Source of the DNA: Azolla caroliniana
Lineage: Eukaryota > Polypodiophyta
Reading direction: 5' to 3'
DNA length: 64,000 nt
NCBI GenBank assembly: GCA_043228905.1
Contig: JBHGNT010000005.1
Coordinates: forward strand, 19,716,001 to 19,780,000
Shown in pieces: positions 51,315 to 61,265 of the stretch. The stretch's first letter is position 1; each line of letters starts with the position of its first letter. The position numbers and the translations under genes were made by a program. A model generated the notes under the pieces. The model was not told the origin of the DNA, made no database searches, and worked only from the letters and a program-made list of their open reading frames with translations.

Positions 51315-54300
51315 TGTTGCGCACGGTGCTCGGACACAACCGAGGAATAGGATCAAATCACAGAAAACGGGAAAATACAAAATGCACGAAGACAATAGAG
51401 AGAAGAGTACACAGGGTGTTTTACGTGGAAAACCCTAAATAATAAAAAAACCACGGGAGTCCTCAAACTCCAACTATCACTATGAACAGAGATGTACAAA
51501 GGTGTAGCTGCAAGGCAACAACCTTGAGCTCACTGTCTTCGCCACAGGCGGCGGTAATACACAGAGGCGTCGACCTCTTCCTCTCTCTCTCTCTCTCGGC
51601 TACTCTCACTTCGCTCTCTCGGCTGAAAACATAAAAATGAGCAACAACGACAAACAGTTTGCCCTAAGTCATATTTATACACATATGACTTTCAGGCTAT
51701 TTACAGATATAGCCTCAAGGGCCCTTGGCAAACATATTCACAAATATGTCCCCGCATCCGGATCTCTCTCTCCGGGTACCTTCATCATCCGGCTCCGTAA
51801 CCGGGGTCTTCATCATCCGGCTCCGTAGCCGGGGTCTTCATCATCCGGCTCCGTAGCCGTAACCGGGGTCTTCATCATCCGGCTCCGTAGCCGGGGTCTT
51901 CATCATTCGGCTCCGTAGCCGTAACCGGGCTTGCCGTCATTCATCTCCGGACATCCCATCCGGAGGGACCGATATCCCAACAAACTCCCCCTTCACTTCG
52001 GCATGGGATGTCTCTCCAATCCGATCCTCTTCCGGCATGCTTCCAGCTTGTCGGGTGTGAGCACTTTGGTCAGCATATCTGACCCGTTCTCGTCCGTGTG
52101 AATCTTCGTCAGCACGAACTCCTGGTCTTCTATCCTTTCCCGGATCCAGTGATATCTTCGCTGGATGTGCTTCGTCCGGGAGTGATAGGCCGCATTCTTC
52201 GCAAGATGGATGGCACTCTGACTGTCGCAATAGAGTCGGTACTCCTCCTGCCGGATACCAAGCTCTCTAATGAAGTCCTTCATCCATATTATTTCCTTGC
52301 CGGCTTCAACAGCCGCCATGTACTCCGCCTCCGTGGTTGACAACGCAACCGTCTTCTGCAGCCTCGACTGCCACGAAAACAGCTCCCCCTACATACGTCA
52401 TCACATACCCTGATGTGGACCGGCTGGTATCTGCGTCAGCCGACATATCCGAATCGGTAAAGCCGTCGAGTACGGGCTTACCGGAGCCGAATCGAAGGCA
52501 CACGTTTGCCGTGCCCTTCAGATATCGGAGTATCCACTTGGCCGCGTTCCAGTGCTCTTTGCCGGGATTGCTCATGTACCGGCTCACCACTCCGACTACA
52601 TATCCTATGTCCGGTCTTGTACACACCATTGCGTACATCAAGCTTCCGACGGCAGAGGCATATGGTACTTTCATCATGTCCTCCTTCTCAGCCTTTGTCT
52701 TAGGGCTTTGCTTGCTGGACAACTTGCAGTTTGCCGGGAGGGTCGATCCGACCGGTCTTGCTTCCGACATGTTGAACCGTTGAAGCACCTTTGTCACGTA
52801 CTTCTCCTGTGACAGCCACAACTGCTTCTTCTTCCGGTCCCGGATGATGTGCATCCCTAGTATTTGCCTCGCCGGACCCAAGTCCTTCATTGAGAAGGTT
52901 CGGTGAAGAGCCTTCTTCAGCATCCGTATCTTGACCTGGTCCCGTCCGACGATCAACATGTCGTCCACGTACAGGAGGAGTATTAGAAAGTCTCCTCCTT
53001 CGAACTTCTTCACAAACACGCAGTGATCGGATTGCGTTTTGTGGTACCCTTCGTCTGTCATGAAGGAATCGAACTTCCGGTACCACTGCCGGGGAGCCTG
53101 CTTCAGACCGTAAAGGCTCTTCTTCAACCGGCATACCAGGTGCTCATTCCGTTTCTTCTCGAATCCTTTCGGTTGCTGCATGTAGATCTCTTCTTCGAGG
53201 TCACCGTGAAGGAATGCCGTCTTCACGTCCATCTGTTCTACCTCGAGGTCCATGCTTGCCGCTATGCTCAGCACCGTCCGGATGGAGGTCATCTTCACTA
53301 CCGGGGCAAATATCTCGTCGAAGTCGACGCCCTTCTTCTGCTGAAACCCCTTCACCACGATCCTGGCTTTGTATCTCGGGGGGTTTCCGGCATCTCCCGG
53401 TTTCAGCTTGAACACCCACTTGTTTCGAAGTGCCCGCTTTCCTTTCGGCAACTCCACAAGTTCATATGTGTGGTTCTCATGCAGGGAATCCATCTCGTCC
53501 TGCATGGCACTCAACCATTTGCGGCTCTGGGTGTCATGCTTTGCTTCTTCAAAGCTCTCTGGCTCCCCCTCGTCGGTTAGCAGCACGTGCTCTGGTTCCG
53601 GAAATCTCCGGGGGGGCCCTTCTCTCTCTTAGAGGATATCTCCGTTCCGGAGCTTCGGTAACCGGCTCCTCCGTTTCCTCTTCATCCGAATCCATTTCGG
53701 GATCGGGGCCGGTTCCGGTATCAGTTTCATCTTCCTCGGCCGGTTCTGTTTCTTCACCGTCTTCGGCCGGATCCTCGAGTGCTAACCGGTCCCTTGCCAG
53801 TCGGGACTGCTCCTCGTAGAGTTGATCCTCACCGGTCAACTTGGAGCTCTTCATCTTCTTCTCCGATTCCCAGTCGGCGAGTGTCTTGTCCTCCATGAAG
53901 ATGATATCACGACTCCGGAATATCTTTTTGTCGACCGGGTCCCATACTCGGTAGCCGAACTCGTCATCGCCGTAACCGAGGAATATGCATGGCCGGGTCT
54001 TTGGATCTAGCTTTCCTCTCCGGTCCTTTGCCACATGCACATATGCGAGACACCCGAACACCTTCAGATGCCGGTAGGATACTTCCCTACTGGTCCACAC
54101 TCTCTGCGGCGTGTCTCCGTCCAAAGGTACTGAGGGTGATCGGTTTATCACGTATGTCGCCGTCGACATTGCCTCAGCCCAAAAACCCTTGGGTAATTTC
54201 GCATGCGCCAGCATACTCCGGACCCTCTCCATTATGGTCCGGTTCATCCTCTCGGCCAGCCCGTTCAGTTCCGGCGTCTTCGGCACAGTAAACTCGAGCC

Positions 54301-56055
54301 GGATTCCCTTCGAGCGACAGTACTCCTCAAACTGCCCCCGGTATTCCCCTCCGTTATCCGCTCGTATCGCTTTCAGCTCCTTGCCGGATTCCCTTTCCAC
54401 TCTCGCGTGGAGTTCTTTGAAGACGGACAATACTTGGTCCTTTGTCTTCAACGGTGCCGTCCACAGCTTCCGGCTATGGTCATCTATGAATGTTACGAAG
54501 TACTGGGCTCCGCCATGTGACTTCGTTTCTACTTGACACACGTCAGTGTGCACCAACTCCAATGGTGCGCTACGTCTCGTCGGTGGCCTTGAGTGGAAGG
54601 AGGTTCGGTTCTGTTTACCGGCCAGGCAATCGGTGCACTTCTCCAGGTGCACATGCTTCACTGGAATAAGGTTGTCTTCAACAAGCCTCTTCATCCCCTT
54701 CTCACTCATGTGACACAGTCTCTTGTGCCACAACTCACCGGCAGTATCGGCTGCCACGTTCAGCTCCTCCGGACATAGCCGGGAATTCATCAGGTACAGT
54801 GTGTTGATCTTCCGGGCCCGAGCCACTATCAGGCTCCCTTTGCTGAACTTCATGACACCGTTCCGGATGCTACCCGTGTAGCCTTCATCGTCTAGCCTCC
54901 CGGCCGAAATCAGGTTCAATCGAACCTCCGGAACGTGTCGGACATCCTTCAGCAGCATCTTGCATCCGGTTGATGTCATCAGCCACACGTCTCCTATGCC
55001 GGCAATCCGGCATGTACCTTCATTTCCCATCCGGACACAGCTGTGCTCACCGGCTGTGTAGGATGAGAAGTATTTCTTCTCCGGAGTCAGGTGGAACGAT
55101 GCTCCGGAATCGACCACCCAGGTCATCTCTTCACCGGCAAGGTTCAGCTCTGTCTCTTCGGTAATGAGCATTATCTCTTCTTCACTTGCCGCGAGTGCTG
55201 TCGTTCCTTTCCGGTCCTGCCCTCGCCGATCCGGACCTCTCCGGTCCGTGGCTCCCCGGTATGCACCGTTTCTCTCCGGTGACTTCTTCGAATCGGTGTC
55301 GTCGGCTCCGTTGTCCTTTCGGTAATGCCGACAATTCTTCCGGAAGTGCCCCGGCTTCCCACAGTGGAAGCATGTGGGTCTTCCTCTTGACTGCGACCGG
55401 GTTCCCGACTTCTCCCGTCTTTGCGGACTCCGGTTCCATTGTCTTCCCCGTTCCGATTCGGTAAGCAGCGCCTTCGAGTCGGTGGCCGGTTCTTTATCTC
55501 TCCGACGCGCTTCTTCATTTAGAATACTTGTCTTTACCGTTTGTAGAGACAAGTTATCTTCGGTGCAGGAGGTGCTGAGAGTCACCACCAAGTTCTCCCA
55601 GCTTTCCGGCAATGTACACATCAGAATGATGGCTTGCATTGCATCCTCCAACGGGAACTTGATCGCCGCAAGCTGGTTCACGAATCCCATGAACGTGCTC
55701 ACGTGTTCCACCATATTTTCGTCGTCCCGGTACTTGAGGTTCACTATCTTCCTCATCAGGGAGGTCCGGTTCAACGCATTCTTCCTCTCGTAGAGGCCCG
55801 ACAGCTTCTTCCACATCTCATATGCGTTGGTGTCGTTCGCCACATGTTGTAGAACGCTTACATCGACATATTGCCGGATTGTCGCTACGGCTTTCCGGTT
55901 CAGGAGCTTCCACTCCGACTCTATTACCCCCTTGGGTATCTCGGCATTGTCGATCGGTTCGTACAGGTCTCGGACGATGAGAAGGTCTTCCATCTTTATC
56001 TTCCAGTCGGCGTAGTTCTGTGAGTTCAAAACCATCATGCCCGGAGGCCCACTAC
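51315..56055 (-). mobile_element. Copia element K, inverted, 5' end in the gap
   Basis: Minus-strand element of the G family in the 5' LTR of L. 3' LTR 51982-51315 (668 bp, starting TGTTGGG after the polypurine tract and ending CAACA). Coding region runs to 56055, where the N run begins about 44 bp short of the expected LTR. The target base run left of K is TGTAC (51310-51314); the matching right copy would be within the gap. Confidence 0.9.
51993..56055 (-). pseudogene. Copia K Gag-Pol, two 1-bp frameshifts, start in the gap
   Basis: Three overlapping open pieces make up the same protein as G: 56038-53549 (Gag, zinc knuckle CFHCGKPGHFRKNC, protease WVVDSGASFHLTP, integrase FIDDHSRKLW / IRADNGGEY / NGLAERMNR), 53586-52306 (reverse transcriptase, LYGLKQAPRQWY, YVDDMLIVG), 52343-51993 (RNase H end, STTEAEYM, YCDSQSAIHLAKN). 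The breaks are one extra C in the run at 53610-53616 (7, against 6 in G and L) and one extra T in the run at 52376-52379 (4, against 3). Otherwise no stop. Both are homopolymer indels beside an assembly gap, so sequencing error is as likely as mutation; K may be intact in the plant. The ATG should lie within about 20 bp of the gap edge. Confidence 0.9.
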
Positions 56056-56155
56056 NNNNNNNNNNNNNNNNNNNNNNNNNNNNNNNNNNNNNNNNNNNNN
56101 NNNNNNNNNNNNNNNNNNNNNNNNNNNNNNNNNNNNNNNNNNNNNNNNNNNNNNN
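56056..56155. other. assembly gap of 100 N
   Basis: Exactly 100 N, the usual stand-in for a gap of unknown size. From the flanking elements, about 830 bp should be missing: roughly 44 bp of K before its visible gag, K's 5' LTR (about 668 bp) and about 117 bp of L's 5' LTR including the TGTAC duplication. Two inverted LTRs of one family meet here, a structure that assemblers collapse. Confidence 0.95.
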
Positions 56156-56534
56156 AAAACAGTTTATATGTTGTTGCTCATTTTTTCTGTTTTCTATTTA
56201 GAGGGAGCTAAGTGAGCAGCCGAGAGAGAGAGAGAGAGACGAAGAGGTCGTTGCCTCTGTGTATTACCGCCGCCTGTGGCGAAGACAGTGAGCTCAAGGT
56301 TGTTGCCTTGTAGCTTCACCATTGTACATCTCTGTTTATAGTGATAGTTGGAGTTTGAGGACTCCCGTGGTTTTTCCCATTTAGGGTTTTCCACGTAAAA
56401 CATCCTGTGTACTCTTCTCTCTATTGTCTTCGTGCATTTTGTATTTCCTGTTTTCTGTGAGTTGATCCTATTCCTCGGTTGTGGCCGAGCACTGTGTTTA
56501 ACAAAGTGGTATCAGAGCGACTGCAGTGCAGAAA

Positions 56535-59500
56535 ATGGAAGGCGGCAGCAGCGGGCAGCCGGGGATGATGGTGCTGAATGCGCAGAACTACGCCGACTGG
56601 AAGATAAAGATGGAGGATCTGCTCATTGTTCGGGACCTGTATGAACCGATCGACAGGTCGGAAATACCCAAGGGGGTACTTGAGACGGAATGGAGGCTTT
56701 TGAACCGGAAAGCCGTTGCAACCATTCGGCAATACGTCGACGTGAGTGTTCTACAACATGTGGCGAACAACACCAACGCATATGAGATGTGGCGGAAGCT
56801 GTCGGGCCTCTACGAGAGGAAGAATGCGTTGAACCAGACCTCCCTGATGAGGAAGATAGTGAACCTCAAGTACCGGGACGGCGAGAGTATGGTGGAACAC
56901 GTAAGCACGTTCATGGGATTCGTGAACTAGCTTGCGGCGATCAAGTTCCCGTTGGAGGATGCAATGCAAGCCATCATCCTGATGTGTACGTTGCCGGAAA
57001 GCTGGGAGAACTTGGTGGTGACTCTCAGCACCTCCTGCACCGAAGATAACTTGTCCTTACAAACGGTAAAGACAAGCATTTTGAACGAAGAAGCGCGTCG
57101 GAGAGATAAAGAACCGGCCTCCGATCCGAAGATGTTGCTTACCGAATCGGATCGGGGAAGACAACGGAACCGGAGTCTGCAAAGACGGGAGAAGTCGGGG
57201 ACCCGGTCGCAGTCAAGAGGAAGGCCCACATGCTTCCACTGTGGGAAGCCGGGGCACTTTCGAAAGAACTGTCGGCATTACCAAAAAGACAACGGAGCCG
57301 ACGACACCGATTCGAAGAGGTCTTCGGAACGGAACGGTGCTTACCGGGGAGCCACGGACCGAAATGGTTCGGATCGGCGAGGGCAGGACCGGAAAGGAAC
57401 GACGGCACTCGCGGCAAGTGAAGAAGAGATAATGCTCATTACCGAAGAGAGGGAGCTGAACCTTGCCGGTGAAGAGATGACCTGGGTGGTCAATTCCGGA
57501 GCGTCGTTCCACCTGACCCCGGAGAAGAAATACTTCTCATCCTACACAGCTAGTGAGCACGGCTGTGTCCGGATGGGAAATGAAGGTACATGCCGGATTG
57601 CCGGCATAGGAGACGTGTGGCTGATGACATCAACCGGATGCAAGATGCTGCTGAAGGATGTCCGACACGTTCCAAAGGTCCGATTGAACCTGATTTCGGC
57701 CGGGAGGCTAGACGATGAAGGCTACACAGGTAGCATCCGGAACGGTGTCATGAAGTTCAGCAGAGGGAGCCTGATAGTGGCTCGGGCCCGGAAAGTCAAC
57801 ACACTGTACCTTATGAATGCCTGGTTGTGTCCGGAAGAGTTGAACGTGACAGCCGACACTGCCGGTGAGCTGTGGCACAAGAGACTGTGCCACATTAGTG
57901 AGAAGGGGATGAAGAGGCTCGCAGAAGACAACCTTATTCCAGTGAAGCACGTGCACCTGGAGAAGTGTACCGACTGTCTGGCCGGTAAGCAGAACCGAAC
58001 CTCCTTCCACTCAAGGCCACCGACGAGACGTAGCGCACCATTGGAGTTGGTGCACACTGACGTGTGTCAAGTAGAAACGAAGTCACATGGCGGAGCCCAG
58101 TACTTCGTGACATTCATTGATGACCACAGCCGGAAGCTGTGGACGGCACCGTTGAAGACAAAGGACCAAGTATTGTCCGTTTTCAAAGAACTCCACGCGA
58201 GAGTGGAAAGGGAATCCGGCAAGAAGCTGAAAGCGATACGAGCGGATAACGGAGGGGAATACCGGGGGCAGTTCGAGGAGTATTGTCGCTCGAAGGGAAT
58301 CCGGCTCGAATTTACTGTGCTGAAGACGCCGGAACTGAACGGGCTGGCCGAGAGGATGAACCGGACCATAATGGAGAGGGTCCGGAGTATGCTAGCACAT
58401 GCGAAATTACCCAAGGGATTTTGGGCTGAGGCAATGTCGACGGCGACATATGTGATAAATAGATCACCCTCAGTACCCCTGGATGGAGACACGCCACAGA
58501 GAGTGTGGACCGGTAAGGAAGTGTCCTACCGGCATCTGAAGGTGTTCGGGTGTCTTGCATACGTGCATGTGGCAAAGGACCGGAGAGGAAAGTTAGATCC
58601 AAAGACCCGGCCATGCATATTCCTCGGTTACGGCGACGACGAGTTCGGCTACCGAGTATGGGACCCGGTCGACAAGAAGATATTCAGGAGTCGAGATATC
58701 ATCTTCATGGAGGACAAGACACTCGCCGACTGGGAGTCGGAGAAGAAGACAAAGAGCTCCAAGTCGACCAGTGAGAATCAACTCTACGAGGAGCAGTCCC
58801 GACTGGCAAGGGACCGACCGAAGACGGTGAAGAAACAGAACCGGCCGAGGAAGATGAAACTGATACCGGAACCGGCCCCGATCCCGAAATGGATTCGGAT
58901 GAAGAGGAAACGGAAGAGCCGGTTACCGAAGCTCCGGAACGGAGATATCCTCTAAGAAAGAGAAGGGCCCCCCGGAGATTTCCGGAACCAGAGCACGTGC
59001 TGCTAACCGACGAGGGGGAGCCGGAGAGTTTTGAAGAAGCAAAGATTGACACCCGTAGCCGCAGGTGGTTAAGTGTCATGCAGGAGGAGATGGATTCCCT
59101 GCATGAGAACCACACATATGAACTTGTGGAGTTGCCGAAAGGAAAGCGGGCACTTCGAAACAAGTGGGTGTTCAAGCTGAAACCCGGAGATGCCGAAAAC
59201 CCCTCGAGATACAAAGCCAGGATCGTGGTGAAGGGGTTCCAACAGAAGAAGGGCGCCGACTTCGACGAGATATTTGCCCTGGTAGTGAAGATGACCTCCA
59301 TCCGGACGGTGCTGAGCATAGCGGCAAGCATGGACCTCGAGGTAGAACAGATGGACGTGAAGACGGCATTCCTTCACGGTGACCTCAAAGAAAAGATCTA
59401 CATGCAGCAACCGGAAGGATTCGAGAAGAAAGGGAAGGAGCACCTGGTATGCCGGTTGAAGAAGAGCCTTTACGGACTGAAGCAGGCTCCCCGGCAGTGG

Positions 59501-60589
59501 TACCGGAAGTTCGACTCTTTCATGACCGACGAAGGGTACCACAAAACGCAGTCCGATCACTGCGTGTTTGTGAAGAAGTTCGAAGGAGGAGACTTTCTAA
59601 TACTCCTCCTGTACGTGGACGACATGTTGATCGTTGGACGGGACCAGGTCAAGATACAGATGCTGAAGAAAGCGCTTCACCGAACCTTCTCAATGAAGGA
59701 CCTGGGTCCGGCGAGGCAAATACTAGGGATGCACATCATCCGGGACCGGAAGAAGAAGCAGTTGTGGCTGTCACAGGAGAAGTACGTGACAAAGGTGCTT
59801 CACCGGTTCAACATGCTGGAAGCAAGACCGGTCGGGTCAACCCTCCCGGCAAACTGCAAGTTGTCCAGCAAGCAAAGCCCCAAGACAAAGGCTGAGAAGG
59901 AGGACATGATGAAAGTACCATATGCCTCTGCCGTCGGAAGCTTGATGTACGCAATGGTGTGTTCCAGACCGGACATAGGATATGCAGTCGGAGTGGTGAG
60001 CCGGTACATGAGCAATCCCGGCAAGGAGCACTGGAACGCGGCCAAGTGGATACTCCGATACCTGAAGGGCACGGCAAACGTGTGCCTCCGATTCGGCTCC
60101 GGTAAGCCCGAACTCGACGGCTTTACCGATTCGGATATGTCGGCTGATGCAGATACCAGCCGGTCCACATCAGGGTATGTGATGACGTATGTAGGGGGAG
60201 CTGTTTCGTGGCAGTCGAGGCTACAGAAGACGGTTGCACTGTCAACCACGGAGGCGGAGTACATGGCGGCTGTTGAAGCCGGCAAGGAAATAATATGGAT
60301 GAAGGACTTCATTAGAGAGCTCGGTATCCGGCAGGAGGAGTACCGACTCTACTGCGACAGTCAGAGTGCCATCCACCTTGCAAAGAACGCTGCCTACCAT
60401 TCCCGGACGAAACACATCCAGCGTAGATACCACTGGATCCGGGAAAGGATAGAAGACAAGGAGTTCGTGCTGACGAAGATCCACACGGACGAGAACGGGT
60501 CGGATATGCTGACCAAGGTGCTCACACCCGACAAGCTGGAAGCATGCCGGAAGAGGATCGGATTGGAGAGACATCCCATGCCGAAGTGA
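56535..60589 (+). pseudogene. Copia L Gag-Pol with one nonsense codon and one 19-bp deletion
   Basis: Same architecture as G from ATG 56535 to 60589. Defects: TAG at 56928-56930 where G and K have CAG (after FMGFVN), and about 19 bp missing near 58817 in the acidic linker between integrase and reverse transcriptase (after ARDR), so the RT is in another frame from 58889. Substitutions at conserved places include VVNSGAS for VVDSGAS in the protease (loss of the catalytic Asp), EIFALVVKMTS for EIFAPVVKMTS and GDLKEKIYM for GDLEEEIYM. YVDDMLIVG and the RNase H motifs are kept. Not autonomous. Confidence 0.92.
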
Positions 60590-60599
60590 AGGGGGAGTT

Positions 60600-61260
60600 T
60601 GTTGGGATTTCGGTCCCTCCGGATGGGATGTCCGTAGATAAATGACGGCAAGCCCGGTTGCGGTTACGGAACCGGAGGATGAAGAGTACCCGGCATGAAG
60701 CCGGATGAAGAGTACCCGGCTACGGATCCGGATGATGAAGACCCCGGCTACGGAGCCGGATGATGAAGACCCCGGCTACGGAGCCGGATGACGAATGTAC
60801 CCGGAGAGAGATCCGGATGCGGGGACATATTTGCTAATATGTTTCCCAAGGGCACTTGAGGCTATATTTGTAAATAGCCCGAAAGTCATATGTGTATAAA
60901 TATGACTTAGGGCAAACAGTTTATATGTTGTTGCTCATTTTTTCTGTTTTCTATTTAGAGGGAGCTAAGTGAGCAGCCGAGAGAGAGAGAGAGAGACGAA
61001 GAGGTCGTTGCCTCTGTGTATTACCGCCGCCTGTGGCGAAGACAGTGAGCTCAAGGTTGTTGCCTTGTAGCTTCACCATTGTACATCTCTGTTTATAGTG
61101 ATAGTTGGAGTTTGAGGACTCCCGTGGTTTTTCAAATTTAGGGTTTTCCACGTAAAACATCCTGTGTACTCTTCTCTCTATTGTCTTCGTGCATTTTGTA
61201 TTTCCTGTTTTCTGTGAGTTGATCCTATTCCTCGGTTGTGGCCGAGCACTGTGTTTAACA
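60600..61260 (+). repeat. 3' LTR of Copia L
   Basis: 661 bp, TGTTGGG...TAACA, following gtgaagggggagtt and followed by CATAT. It carries about three minisatellite units (60730-60790), the framed TATA box (about 60885-60910) and a GA run near 60980. Confidence 0.92.
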
Positions 61261-61265
61261 CATAT

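Larger units (their letters stand above)
51114..61260 (+). mobile_element. Copia element L, its 5' LTR split by Copia K
   Basis: Target duplication CATAT at 51109-51113 and 61261-61265. The 5' LTR is 51114-51314 plus 56156-56503 with about 112 bp hidden in the gap (201 + 112 + 348 = 661, the length of the 3' LTR 60600-61260). The first 200 bases of both LTRs differ at only about two sites. Primer site 56507-56518, pol 56535-60589, polypurine tract just before 60600. Same family as G. Confidence 0.92.

Noticed and set aside
56020-56211. Plus-strand ORF crossing the N run
   Set aside because: It is open only because N codons are not stops; it joins K antisense to L LTR.
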